DNA of 64,000 bases, from positions 1,240,001 through 1,304,000 of the forward strand of contig CAVVFX010000006.1 of assembly GCA_963747535.1 (NCBI GenBank), written 5' to 3'. A program made the position numbers and the translations under genes. This stretch comes from CAVVFX01 sp963747535. Lineage in GTDB: Bacteria; Acidobacteriota; Terriglobia; Bryobacterales; Bryobacteraceae. This document shows, piece after piece, positions 16,151-25,210 of the stretch (positions are counted from its first letter, which is position 1; the number at the start of each line of letters is the position of its first letter). The notes under the pieces are model-generated. The model worked only from the letters and a program-made list of their open reading frames with translations, made no database searches and was not told the DNA's origin.

Positions 16151-17536
16151 TCAGCGATTCGAATCGTAAATCGCCGCCCGGTCCATCGCGGGCTTGACGG
16201 CCAACGCCTTTACGCCTATTACAATCCCGAGCAACGCCATCAGCGCGGCCAAAATCGTGTGCCCTTCGGCGATCCATACCATCATGATTATTGCTAGCGC
16301 GCCATTGGCCAGCCCGAACGCGCGAAGCCAGGGTGAGAGCTTTCGCGTCTCCCCGCGAAGGAATTCTCTGTCTATACTGCCCGCAAAGAGCAAGACGGCG
16401 GCCATGAGTGATTGAATCGTGCAGCAGAGGAAGGTCGAGAAAAACAGCGCCAAGCTCCACGTTCCGCTGGTCACGTTTTTGAACCGCCACGCCAGATAGA
16501 CGAGCAAAGCGCACCGCAAACAAATCCCTATGTGGTGAATTTGCCAAAGCCGGTATGGTCTGGCGCTCGCCGATCCGAAGAGCTTCCGTATCAAGGCGGG
16601 TTGTTCTTCCGGTGTGGCGGCCGCCTGGCCGCCGATTTGGGGAGTCCGCGGTAGATTGCCCGATGCGGAATCGTCCCTTAGTTCCTCGAGCGCAAGCTTG
16701 ATATCGTCGACGTGCTGCGCGCGGCGGTCCGGGTCCTTGCGCAGGCAGCGCCAGATGATTTTATCGAGTTCAGGGGGCAGATCGGGCGCGACTTCGGCGA
16801 GCGGCGGCGGCTCCTTGTGCAGGATTGCTGAAAGCGTCGAGATCTTGTTTGCGCCTTCAAATGGCCGGCGGCCGGTGACCATTTCGTACAGCACCGAGCC
16901 GAACGAAAAAATATCGGAACGCGCATCCACCTTCTTGCCTTCGGCCTGCTCAGGGGACATGTAGGCGACGGTGCCGACGATCGTGCCTTCTTGTGTCTGA
17001 ACGTCTTCTCGAGCGGTTATCGTCACCGTGCCGGCTTCAGAATCGACAGCGACATGGACAGTCGTCTCGGTCAGCTTGGCCAGACCGAAATCCAGCAGTT
17101 TTACGCGGCCATCCTCGCCGACAATAATGTTGGCCGGCTTGAGATCGCGATGCACGATTCCGGCCGCATGGGCGCTGGCGAGGGCGTCGGCAACCTGGAT
17201 CGCATACTTCAGAGTGTCCCTCAGCACCAGGCCGCTCTTGGCGATCAACCGGTCGAGGGTCTTGCCGTCGACAAACTCCATGGCGATGTAATCCGTGGCG
17301 CCGGAAGAACTGATGTCGTAAATGTGGACGATGTTGGGATGGTTCAGCGCCGAGGCGGCCTTCGCCTCCTGTTGGAAACGCCGCCTGCGCTCGGGGCTCG
17401 TGGTTGCATCGGCACGCAGGATCTTGATGGCTACCGGCCGGTCAAGATGCGTATCGAAGGCCCGGTAGACCACGCCCATTCCGCCTTCACCGAGCTTTGC
17501 TTCAATCCGGTAATGCCCAAGGGCTTGGCCGATCAT
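16151..17536 (-). CDS. Membrane-anchored Ser/Thr protein kinase (PknB/Hanks type)
   Basis: The 461-residue protein has a complete kinase domain: glycine loop GEGGMG, lysine in VAIKIL, catalytic HRDLKPAN, DFGLA, activation-segment end GTVAYMSPEQ, and DARSDIFSFGSVLYEM. The activation segment is unusually long and Thr-rich (about 30 residues between DFG and GTVAY). After a Pro/Ala linker the C-terminal 150 residues hold about four hydrophobic segments, so the kinase is membrane bound with no recognisable extracellular sensor. I chose the ATG at 17536 (MIGQALGHYRIEAKLG), where the family similarity begins; an in-frame start at 17560 would add eight residues. Acidobacteria encode many such kinases. 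Confidence 0.9.
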   Translation of the reverse strand: MIGQALGHYRIEAKLGEGGMGVVYRAFDTHLDRPVAIKILRADATTSPERRRRFQQEAKAASALNHPNIVHIYDISSSGATDYIAMEFVDGKTLDRLIAKSGLVLRDTLKYAIQVADALASAHAAGIVHRDLKPANIIVGEDGRVKLLDFGLAKLTETTVHVAVDSEAGTVTITAREDVQTQEGTIVGTVAYMSPEQAEGKKVDARSDIFSFGSVLYEMVTGRRPFEGANKISTLSAILHKEPPPLAEVAPDLPPELDKIIWRCLRKDPDRRAQHVDDIKLALEELRDDSASGNLPRTPQIGGQAAATPEEQPALIRKLFGSASARPYRLWQIHHIGICLRCALLVYLAWRFKNVTSGTWSLALFFSTFLCCTIQSLMAAVLLFAGSIDREFLRGETRKLSPWLRAFGLANGALAIIMMVWIAEGHTILAALMALLGIVIGVKALAVKPAMDRAAIYDSNR

Positions 17537-17610
17537 AGCCCATGTTAGGACCTCGCTCACAAGCGAGTCAACGGGTCTCAGCGGGGCTCAACCTGCCGGG
17601 AAACTGTTTT

Positions 17611-17678
17611 AAAACGGCCAATCTGTTCGATCCGAAATTTCAGCGTAAGCGATTAAAAATGAACAGATTGGCCGTTTT
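17611..17678. promoter_or_regulatory. Perfect 18-bp inverted repeat, possible operator
   Basis: AAAACGGCCAATCTGTTC (17611-17628) is mirrored perfectly at 17661-17678, with a 32-nt AT-richer spacer. It lies between the divergent kinase and SDR genes and is followed by a promoter-like TTTATC / TACAAT region (about 17685-17700). It could be a pair of regulator half-sites or another dispersed repeat; no regulator gene adjoins it. Confidence 0.5.
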
Positions 17679-17906
17679 CAAAGCGTTTATCTGGTACAAT
17701 CTCTGCACGCGTCACATTCCAAATGAGTTAACGCCGCGCGGGCACGAGGATTGGCCAGATAAACGCCCAAACCGATGAAGTGCCACCAATCCGGGTGGAT
17801 CGTCAGAGATCCGTACGAAGGCCGAGCAGAGTTTTGGCCGCTTTGCGGCCGAGCGGCGGCGCGCCGCGTCGCACGCAGCAAGCGGCCCGCTGCGTCACAA
17901 TGAATT

Positions 17907-18665
17907 GTGAACATCGAGAACTCTATCGCCTTGGTGACGGGCGCGAACCGCGGCCTCGGAAAAGTTTACACGGATGCGCTGCTGGCGGCGGGTGCCGCGA
18001 AAATCTACGCGGCTGCCCGCGACCCGGCCTCAGTCGCCATCGCGGACCCGCGACTTGTGCCGATCAAACTCGATGTCACCCAGGACGCAGACGTCAATGC
18101 GGCGGGTGCATTATGCGCGGATGTGAACCTGCTCATTAACAATGCCGGGATCATGCTGGCGAGCCCGATGTTGGCTGGAGGCTCCGAAGCAGCCTTGCGT
18201 GCTGAAATGGAGGTGAATGTATTCGGCATGCTCCGCATGGTGCGAGCCTTTGCGCCAGTGCTGGCCAAGAACCGCGGCGGCGCGATCGCGAACGTGCTGT
18301 CTGTGGTCAGCTGGTTCGTCTACCCGTTCAATGCCACTTATTGCGCGTCAAAACACGCGGCACTCGCACTGACCGAAGGGGTGCGAATGCAATTGAAGGC
18401 TCAGGGCACGCAGGTTGTCGCCGTTTACGCCGGGTTCATCGAAACCGACATGGCGGCAGGCTTCGACCGTGAAAAAACCCCTCCGCAACAAGTGGCCGAG
18501 CGCACGCTCGCCGGTATCCGGGATGGTTTAAACGACGTCCATGCGGACGAGCGGTCCCAGGCAATCTGGCAGGCGGTGAGAACCGACCCGGCTCAGCTTC
18601 ATGCCCAAATGCAGAAGGAGTGGGACGAGCGTTCGCAGAGGCCGACACATAAGCGGGACCAGTAA
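17907..18665 (+). CDS. Short-chain dehydrogenase/reductase
   Basis: The 252-residue protein has the SDR cofactor loop TGANRGLG (about residues 11-18), NNAG (about 77-80), a catalytic YCASK, and a C-terminal FIETDMA loop. It belongs to the classical SDRs, but the substrate cannot be predicted. The frame starts at a GTG (17907), the first codon before the beta-strand IALVTGA. The C-terminal tail is Gln/Arg-rich. It stands alone downstream of an 18-bp inverted repeat. Confidence 0.88.
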   Translation: MNIENSIALVTGANRGLGKVYTDALLAAGAAKIYAAARDPASVAIADPRLVPIKLDVTQDADVNAAGALCADVNLLINNAGIMLASPMLAGGSEAALRAEMEVNVFGMLRMVRAFAPVLAKNRGGAIANVLSVVSWFVYPFNATYCASKHAALALTEGVRMQLKAQGTQVVAVYAGFIETDMAAGFDREKTPPQQVAERTLAGIRDGLNDVHADERSQAIWQAVRTDPAQLHAQMQKEWDERSQRPTHKRDQ

Positions 18666-18879
18666 AGGCAAGTCTTCGCAGCGCGATTTGTAGGCGGCCC
18701 GCGACAAAAATGGCCGCCATCCCTAATTAGGTCCTGAGCGGATGGTCGTTTTAATGCGGCCAAAGGTTGATTGAAGCTCCGTTAGATGAGGCGCTCAGGA
18801 GTTGCCGTGAAATAGGTAGCCCAACTTGAACTTGAGCCAAAGGCATGATTCGAGACGATACGGCATCATCAGGCTGATC

Positions 18880-19019
18880 CTCTGCGTCCTCCGCGGTTCT
18901 CGGCGCCTCCGCGTTAAAGTCAGCGCGCGGGCAAGCGGACTCACGTACCCAATCAGTATCCTGGAGTTCGGCGCGAAATCTTAAACGCGGAGGCGCCGAG
19001 AACCGCGGAGGACGCAGAG
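18880..19019. repeat. 40-bp inverted repeat pair, CTCCGCG family
   Basis: CTCTGCGTCCTCCGCGGTTC at 18880 continues to about 18919. Its reverse complement occupies 18980-19019 with one mismatch in 40 bp and a 60-nt centre. Sequence and arrangement match the pair at 11191-11314. Confidence 0.87.
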
Positions 19020-19566
19020 CGCAACGTTCCCGCTCCTAGATGTTCCGACTTATTTCGTGACAGATTCTCATCTCCAGTGGACAGGCTCCCATTTCTTTTT
19101 CGTTCGCGTTGCGTTACCTGAGCGCGCTCAATAGGCCCTCTCCTGGCGGGAGTTTCGAAGGTTGTCGATCCGTTGCACAAAGATCTCTTGCGGTCCGCAG
19201 TTTCATTGTGCAGAATGGTCCTTCGCGGTTGTGAGTGACTTGCGCGCTCCACAATAGGATCGGGCAGAGATTGGCCGTATAAGTCGGGCACTCGGAGAAA
19301 GGCTCATGCGGATTCCTCCCGTGAGGTCTTAGAGCTGTGTCGGAATGTAGACCGTCGAGTGGCTAGCCTCCCACAATCCACTTGTCTGTGTAAGTCGCCA
19401 AATCGTTGAGTGCGAATCAGCGAAGGCGCGATCGAAATTGATGAGCTCTTCTAAACAGGGCGGCGCCAGGCAAGCTAAATTTCCGTGGGACGAACGATCG
19501 TTGTTTGTGGTCTGCCGGTTCAGCAGACGTTTTTGCGCGCGAGAATCTTCGCGCCGCGCAAAGAAA

Positions 19567-19593
19567 GCAGACTACAAAAGACGGTCGTCTGCC
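19567..19593. repeat. Variant copy of the dispersed palindrome
   Basis: Arms GCAGAC and GTCTGC with a centre ACAAAAGACGG resemble the 28-bp palindrome but carry several substitutions. Confidence 0.6.
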
Positions 19594-19675
19594 CGATGGG
19601 TATTACCAGGGTCCATCGGGGGCAGACAAGGAAATTTTGCACCTCGGGCGTCAATCTGAAACAATCGATGGCGTT

Positions 19676-20848
19676 ATGCAACTTTCCGCCCGTCTTGTCC
19701 TGTTTATGGATGAGCACATCTATCCCAACGAAGCCCGCTACGCGCAAGAAGTCGCCGCCGATCGCCGGCGTCCTTCCCCGCTGGTCGAGGAGCTAAAGCC
19801 CAAGGCACGAGAGGCGGGCCTGTGGAACCTGTTCATCCCCGAGCACGGCTTGGGCGCCGGACTTTCCAATGCAGATTACGCGCCCCTCTGCGAGATCATG
19901 GGCCGCTCGCTCTGGGCTCCGGAGGTCTTCAACTGCTCCGCGCCGGACACGGGCAACATGGAGGTGCTGATCCGCTACGGCACCCCGGCGCAAAAAGAGC
20001 AGTGGCTGACGCCGCTGCTAGCGGGCGAAATCCGGTCGTGCTTCTGCATGACCGAACCGGCAGTCGCATCCTCGGACGCCACGAACATTGAGGCGTCCAT
20101 CGTGCGCGATGGCAGCCATTACATCCTCAACGGCCGGAAATGGTGGAGCACCGGTGCGGGCGATCCGCGCTGCAAGGTCGCGATCTTCATGGGCAAGACC
20201 GATCCCGCGGCGCCCCGTCACAAGCAGCAATCCATGATCCTGGTGCCTCTGGACACTCCCGGAGTAAGAGTCGAGCGGCTGCTGAGCGTCTTCGGCTATG
20301 ACGATGCCCCGCACGGCCATGGCGAGATCTCGTTCACTGACGTGCGGGTCCCGGTGTCCAACCTCCTGCTGGGGGAAGGCCGCGGTTTCGAAATCGCGCA
20401 AGGGCGTCTCGGTCCCGGCCGCATCCACCACGCCATGAGGCTCATCGGGCAGGCCGAGCGCGCCCTGGAGATGATGTGCCGCCGGGTGAAATCCCGCGTG
20501 GCATTTGGCAAGGCCATCGCCGAGCAAGGGTCCATTCAGACCGACATCGCCGACTCGCGGATCGAAATCGAGCAGGCGCGGCTATTGACTCTGAAGGCCG
20601 CGCAAATGATGGATACGGTGGGCAACAAAGCCGCGCGAGCCGAGATCGCGATGATCAAAGTAGTGGCCCCCAATATGGCCTTGCGAGTGATCGATCGCGC
20701 CATTCAGGCTCACGGCGGCGCGGGTGTCTGCGGCGATTTCGAGCTGGCGGCCATGTGGGCCAACGCGCGAACGCTACGCCTGGCGGACGGTCCCGACGAG
20801 GTTCACCGCCAGTCGATCGCCAAGCTGGAGCTGCGAAAGCACCCGTAG
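19676..20848 (+). CDS. Acyl-CoA dehydrogenase
   Basis: The 390-residue flavoenzyme introduces a double bond between C2 and C3 of an acyl-CoA, passing electrons to ETF. It shows the family landmarks CFCMTEPAVASSDATN (flavin/substrate loop), ILNGRKWWSTGAGDPRC, LGPGRIHHAMRLIGQAERAL, RVAFGKAIAEQGSIQ and IQAHGGAGVC. It resembles the ACAD10/11-like group, which handles long or unusual acyl chains. The frame is open upstream to 19505 through repeat DNA, so I use the ATG at 19676; a TTG at 19637 could add 13 residues. It stands alone. Confidence 0.9.
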   Translation: MQLSARLVLFMDEHIYPNEARYAQEVAADRRRPSPLVEELKPKAREAGLWNLFIPEHGLGAGLSNADYAPLCEIMGRSLWAPEVFNCSAPDTGNMEVLIRYGTPAQKEQWLTPLLAGEIRSCFCMTEPAVASSDATNIEASIVRDGSHYILNGRKWWSTGAGDPRCKVAIFMGKTDPAAPRHKQQSMILVPLDTPGVRVERLLSVFGYDDAPHGHGEISFTDVRVPVSNLLLGEGRGFEIAQGRLGPGRIHHAMRLIGQAERALEMMCRRVKSRVAFGKAIAEQGSIQTDIADSRIEIEQARLLTLKAAQMMDTVGNKAARAEIAMIKVVAPNMALRVIDRAIQAHGGAGVCGDFELAAMWANARTLRLADGPDEVHRQSIAKLELRKHP

Positions 20849-21310
20849 CAGCCTGTGGCAGAAGTCGACGCAGGCCAAAGGGCTACTCCGTATACCGGCA
20901 AGCCGCAAAAACGGCTGCTCCGCAGCCGGGTGGACTTTGGCCATTTGAATTTCAACTTCTCGCTGAAGCAGCGGCCATGTCTAACGGGGAAAGCACGTTT
21001 CTCCGGCTTCGTCTCGAATGGTCGAGCGAAATGCAAAGCCGCAGAAAGAGCCGCAACCCAGGCAGCTTCGCGTACCAAAGCCTGTCGCTGGAGCGACAAA
21101 AGCGACCAGGGGGTTGCTTGCGGACGTGGGCGTCCGCCCCACAGAAGGCCAAAGCCGAGACGGCTGCTCCGCAGCCGGCAGACCACAAAAAAACGATGGT
21201 CTGCCCTACGGCAGGCCAAGGGCCTACTCCACAAAATTCGTTGCAGTAGTTCAAGGCTGCCAGGCCACCTGCAGCGGAGCAATGCGGTGCCACTTTGTTA
21301 ACCTGAATGG
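20849..21310. other. Repeat-rich gap before ppa
   Basis: The gap holds GGCTGCTCCGCAGCC hairpins (about 20914 and 21171-ish) and a full copy of the 28-bp palindrome family. Overlapping ORFs on both strands follow the repeats and look spurious. Confidence 0.6.
21177..21205. repeat. Dispersed palindrome, copy next to a GCAGCC hairpin
   Basis: Arms GGCAGACCA and TGGTCTGCC with an 11-nt A-rich centre. It is directly preceded by GGCTGCTCCGCAGCC, giving the two-hairpin composite also seen at 21900, 27690 and 58869. Confidence 0.88.
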
Positions 21311-21865
21311 GTGACAAAGCTCTATGACATCGATCCGGGGAAAGATACCCCGGAAATTGTACGGATGATCGTCGAGATCCCGCAGCACTCCGCCAATAAA
21401 TACGAGTATGACGGGGAACTGGGGGTCTTTCGTCTCGATCGCGCGTTGTATTCGCCGCTGCACTACCCCGGCGACTACGGTTTCATTCCCGGCACTCTGG
21501 CCGACGACGGCGATCCGCTCGACGTCCTCGTGCTGGTTCAGCAACCGAGCTTTCCGGGCGTCATGATCGAAGTCCGACCCGTCGGGCTCTTGAACATGGT
21601 GGATAACGAAGAGCACGACCAGAAAATCCTGGCGGTCCCCAATCGCAATCCGAGATACGACCAGGTCCACACTATGGACCAGATTTTTTCCCATGTGAAA
21701 CGCGAAATCGAACACTTCTTCGCGATCTATAAGGAACTGGAAGGGCGCGTGACCCAGATGCAAGGCTGGAGTGGTCCGAGGGAGGCCCGCAAAGCCATCA
21801 TGGATTGCCGGCAGCGCTACCTGGATGCCAAAGCCGTGCCTGCGGAGACGCCCAGCACGGCGTGA
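21311..21865 (+). CDS. ppa: Inorganic pyrophosphatase, family I
   Basis: The 184-residue enzyme hydrolyses pyrophosphate and so drives biosynthetic reactions. It has the metal-binding signature GDPLDVLVL preceded by YPGDYGFIPGTLADD, and KYEYD near the N-terminus (about 30-34). The frame starts at GTG 21311. Length fits the soluble family I enzymes. The next gene, serA, follows after about 100 bp containing another composite palindrome. Confidence 0.94.
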   Translation: MTKLYDIDPGKDTPEIVRMIVEIPQHSANKYEYDGELGVFRLDRALYSPLHYPGDYGFIPGTLADDGDPLDVLVLVQQPSFPGVMIEVRPVGLLNMVDNEEHDQKILAVPNRNPRYDQVHTMDQIFSHVKREIEHFFAIYKELEGRVTQMQGWSGPREARKAIMDCRQRYLDAKAVPAETPSTA

Positions 21866-21914
21866 GGTCTAAGACGGGTGCTCCGCAGCCCTCAAGACGG
21901 CTGCTCCGCAGCCG

Positions 21915-21942
21915 GGCAGACCACAGAAAACGATGGTCTGCC
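21915..21942. repeat. 28-bp dispersed palindrome with GCAGCC hairpin
   Basis: Arms GGCAGACCA / TGGTCTGCC. It is preceded by two GCTCCGCAGCC hairpin units and lies 50 bp past the ppa stop and 24 bp before serA. Confidence 0.9.
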
Positions 21943-21965
21943 CCACGGAAAGGTGGACTGAGTCC

Positions 21966-23204
21966 ATGAGCAAAACTTCTCTCGACAAGAGCAAAATTAA
22001 AATCCTGTTGCTGGAAGGCATCCACCCGAGTTGCATCGCAACTCTGGAGGCGGACGGCTACTCGCAGATCGAGTATCACAAGAAGTCGCTGCCGGAGGAT
22101 CAGCTCATCGAAGCAATCGGCGACGCCTATATTGTCGGCATCCGCTCCGCCACCCACCTCACTCCCCGCGTATTGGAGAATGCGCCCAGACTCATCGCCG
22201 TGGGGTGCTTCTGCATCGGGACCAACCAGGTTGACCTCGATTGCGCCCAACAGCGCGCTATCCCCGTTTTCAACGCTCCGTTCTCGAATACCCGCAGCGT
22301 AGCCGAACTGGTCCTCGCCGAGACCATCATGCTGATGCGCGGTATCCCGTTGCGCAGCGCCGCGGTGCATCGAGGGGAATGGATCAAGACCGCCACCGGG
22401 TCCCGCGAGGTGCGCGGCAAGACGTTCGGCATCGTCGGTTACGGGCACATTGGAACCCAGGTTGGATTGCTGGCCGAAGCGCTGGGCATGAAGGTGCTCT
22501 ACTATGACATCGAGTCGAAACTGGCGCTCGGCAACGCCCGGCCGGTCCAGACGCTCGACCAGCTTCTCGAGGCGGCGGATGTCGTTTCGCTCCACGTGCC
22601 CGAAACGCCGCACACGCAGAACATGATCGGCGCCGCTCAACTGGAAAGAATGAACCCGGGAGCGATGCTGATCAACGCCTCGCGCGGTACGGTGGTAGAG
22701 ATCGACGCGCTGGTGGCTGCCCTGCGGGCCGAACATCTCTCAGGCGCGGCACTGGATGTGTTTCCCGAGGAGCCGAAGGGCGCGGGTGACAGTTTTCATT
22801 CGCCCCTGCGCGGCATGGACAACGTGATTCTGACACCCCACATCGGCGGATCGACCGAGGAAGCGCAGGAAAACATCGGGGTCGAGGTCGCGGAGAAGCT
22901 GATCAAGTACAGCAATAACGGGTCGACGCTCAGCGCAGTGAATTTCCCCGAGGCGTCGCTGCCCGAGCACGAAGGATTGCACCGCCTGCTGCACATCCAC
23001 AGGAATCAGCCTGGCGTTCTATCCGCCATCAACCGGGTTTTCTCCGAGCGGCACATCAATATCGCGGCGCAATACCTGCAGACCAATCCCAAGGTCGGCT
23101 ATGTGGTGATCGACGTCGAGACGGAGGGTGAGGAGACCACGCAACAACTCAAGCGAAGCCTGGAAGAAGTTCCGGGGACCCTTCGCACCCGGATTCTGTA
23201 TTAA
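21966..23204 (+). CDS. serA: D-3-phosphoglycerate dehydrogenase
   Basis: The 412-residue enzyme oxidises 3-phosphoglycerate in the first step of serine synthesis. It has the NAD-binding GYGHIGTQVG (about 160-169), the INASRGTVV segment, the catalytic region HIGGSTEEAQENIG with the essential histidine, and a C-terminal ACT domain (about 340-412) that binds serine for feedback control. The layout matches the E. coli-type SerA of about 410 residues, not the longer form with an intervening domain. The ATG at 21966 is preceded by GGAAAGG (21947-21953); upstream in-frame codons lie in the palindrome. Confidence 0.95.
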   Translation: MSKTSLDKSKIKILLLEGIHPSCIATLEADGYSQIEYHKKSLPEDQLIEAIGDAYIVGIRSATHLTPRVLENAPRLIAVGCFCIGTNQVDLDCAQQRAIPVFNAPFSNTRSVAELVLAETIMLMRGIPLRSAAVHRGEWIKTATGSREVRGKTFGIVGYGHIGTQVGLLAEALGMKVLYYDIESKLALGNARPVQTLDQLLEAADVVSLHVPETPHTQNMIGAAQLERMNPGAMLINASRGTVVEIDALVAALRAEHLSGAALDVFPEEPKGAGDSFHSPLRGMDNVILTPHIGGSTEEAQENIGVEVAEKLIKYSNNGSTLSAVNFPEASLPEHEGLHRLLHIHRNQPGVLSAINRVFSERHINIAAQYLQTNPKVGYVVIDVETEGEETTQQLKRSLEEVPGTLRTRILY

Positions 23205-23269
23205 GAGCTCTCAAGGCAAAAAATAGCAGGGATGAACGCGGATCAAACTCAGGCTTCTGAATGAGGTAT

Positions 23270-25108
23270 TTAGTAAAACTCGACCGTGTCGAGCTCTAGC
23301 CAGGCTTTGGACCCGGGCGTTCCCGATACTTCGAAGGTCACGATGCGAATGGCCCGCGGGTCCCACTTCTCTTTGGCGCTACGCGCATGCAGGCTGGCGA
23401 ACGGGACCTTCACGGTTGTCCACATGCCGGATGTGTTGAACGGCGCGGCGAAAAAATCGTGACTGCGGATGTTGTAGCTGTCCATCACCACGCGACAGTC
23501 GCAATGGCCACGCGCCATAAACGAGATGCCCTGATAAGGACTGACATCGGCCAGATCGATCCCTCCGGCCGTAAGCGGGAGTTCCAGCCTGACATACGGA
23601 TGCTCCTTCGCCGCCAATCCGGTTTCCAGCATCAGGGAATGATCTTGAGCTTCCCGAACGATCGGCATGAACAGGAGGTGCGAATGGTCCGTGCCGGCAT
23701 CGGTGGAGTCGACACGAAGCGTTCCGAGCGAAGTGCGGTCCGGATTTTCCATGTCGTCAATCAGCGAAGCGACAGTGTGTACCGGAAGAGGAGTCAATTG
23801 CCGGCTGCCGATGTCTTGCACCAGCGCGGGAAGGTCGAGTTGCTTTCCGCCGAGGAACACTGCCCGCGTCTTCTCGATGTCACGGATGTTCTGGTCCGGT
23901 TGACCGTCGACCAGCAGCAGGTCGGCGAGCTTCCCTGGGGCAATGGTCCCGCGATCGCGGTCGAGCCCGGCCGCGCGGGCGCTGCCGCTGGTACCCGCGA
24001 CGAGGGCATCCATCGGTGACAGGCCTGCCTTCACCAGCAGTTCGAGCTCATGCAGGGTGGCGTAACCGTGGTACGTGCCTGGCATTCCGGCGTCGGTACC
24101 GCAGGCCACGGGTACGCCGGCATCATGCAATCGCCGCACGTTCTCCAGGAGAAACTTCCAGCGCACCGCACGCGGGCCGTTCGTCCCCGTCGCGGCCGGC
24201 TCGGTCCGGGCGAGCCTATCCAGGATGGCCGGTTCCAGCAGTGGAAGCGCCCGCGGGGGTAGGGCACCTCCGGCGCGAGGTTCAAACACGGCTAGCGTTG
24301 AAATATAGGCCGTCCCCTGGGATTTCATCAGATCGATGAACTCCTGGTCGACGCTTGCATCCCCGATGCCGTGAGCCAACGCGTCGATACCCGCGCGGAC
24401 CGCGAGCTTAGCGCCGCGCAACGTGACCGTATGGGTGAAGACACGAATGCCGGCAGCGTGCGCGTCCTGCACGATGGCCGCGATGGTCTCCTGGTTCATA
24501 CTCGAAAGGTCGGCCAGATAACCATAGCGCCAGCCGTCGGTGAAAATCTTGATGACGTCGGGTTTGTACGGCAGGATCTTTTTCATCTGCGCGTGCGCTT
24601 CCTCAGGCGTGCTCGCGGTCAGGGTGAAGAAGTCGCCCCAACCGGCCTCGGTCCCGTGACCGCCGGGTGTGCTCAACCGGAACGCAAGTTGAACCCGTGG
24701 ACCGGGCATGCCTGCTGACTTGAGAAGCCGGCGCATCGGCTCAAACATTTCGCCGTAGGCTGAGAAATCGTTCACCGTGGTAACGCCGGCGGCGAGATAG
24801 GCTTTCAGGTCCTTGCCCCAGTCGGCGCTCAGGCCGGTGGACGCGGACGCAGAGAGATGAGTATGCAGATCGAAGAGTCCCGGCAGGAGCGTCTTCCCGC
24901 CCGCGTCCACCACGCGCGCGTCGGCTGGAATCGGGGTATTATTTGCCGCTATGGCCGCAATGCGCGAGTCGTGAATGACGACGGTCGCGATGCGCGCGGG
25001 AGATCCGGTGCCATTCACCACTCGCGCGTTCCTGATTACCGTCACCTGCGCATGGCCGGGTACACCGAGCAGCACGGCTGCCAGAGCGAAATGCAAAATG
25101 AGTTTCAC
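23270..25108 (-). CDS. Secreted amidohydrolase with C-terminal CIA30-like domain
   Basis: The protein (612 residues from GTG 25108) starts with a signal peptide (KLILHFALAAVLLGVPGHA). An imidazolonepropionase-like metal-dependent hydrolase domain follows: LPGLFDLHTHL (HxH metal ligands), VFTHTVT, LAHGIGDAS and CGTDAGMPGTYHG with the catalytic-type Asp, then GTIAPGKLADLLLVDG. Residues about 450-612 form a separate beta-rich domain (SLIDDMENPDRTS ... WLELDTVEFY) resembling the CIA30/carbohydrate-binding fold. No ATG lies near the signal peptide, and a longer frame reaches 25192. The substrate is unknown. Confidence 0.83.
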   Translation of the reverse strand: MKLILHFALAAVLLGVPGHAQVTVIRNARVVNGTGSPARIATVVIHDSRIAAIAANNTPIPADARVVDAGGKTLLPGLFDLHTHLSASASTGLSADWGKDLKAYLAAGVTTVNDFSAYGEMFEPMRRLLKSAGMPGPRVQLAFRLSTPGGHGTEAGWGDFFTLTASTPEEAHAQMKKILPYKPDVIKIFTDGWRYGYLADLSSMNQETIAAIVQDAHAAGIRVFTHTVTLRGAKLAVRAGIDALAHGIGDASVDQEFIDLMKSQGTAYISTLAVFEPRAGGALPPRALPLLEPAILDRLARTEPAATGTNGPRAVRWKFLLENVRRLHDAGVPVACGTDAGMPGTYHGYATLHELELLVKAGLSPMDALVAGTSGSARAAGLDRDRGTIAPGKLADLLLVDGQPDQNIRDIEKTRAVFLGGKQLDLPALVQDIGSRQLTPLPVHTVASLIDDMENPDRTSLGTLRVDSTDAGTDHSHLLFMPIVREAQDHSLMLETGLAAKEHPYVRLELPLTAGGIDLADVSPYQGISFMARGHCDCRVVMDSYNIRSHDFFAAPFNTSGMWTTVKVPFASLHARSAKEKWDPRAIRIVTFEVSGTPGSKAWLELDTVEFY

Positions 25109-25210
25109 GAGGTTGAAATATGATCCTCGCACACGCCGGACGCGATGACCGTAACAAATCCTACCGCCGGCGGAATCATAAGACCTTCGCACCCATTACA
25201 CTGGAAAGCG

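Larger units (their letters stand above)
18666..19675. other. 1-kb non-coding gap with large inverted repeat and palindrome variants
   Basis: No ORF here has coding features. It contains the 40-bp inverted pair at 18880-19019. Before the acyl-CoA dehydrogenase it contains a half-copy of the GGCAGACCA palindrome (about 19495-19516), a variant palindrome (19567-19593), and a CCCGATGG...CCATCGGG hairpin (about 19592-19620). Confidence 0.6.

Noticed and set aside
20476..21314. Several overlapping ORFs around the palindromes between the acyl-CoA dehydrogenase and ppa
   Set aside because: They are translations of hairpin repeats and of the acyl-CoA dehydrogenase in other frames.
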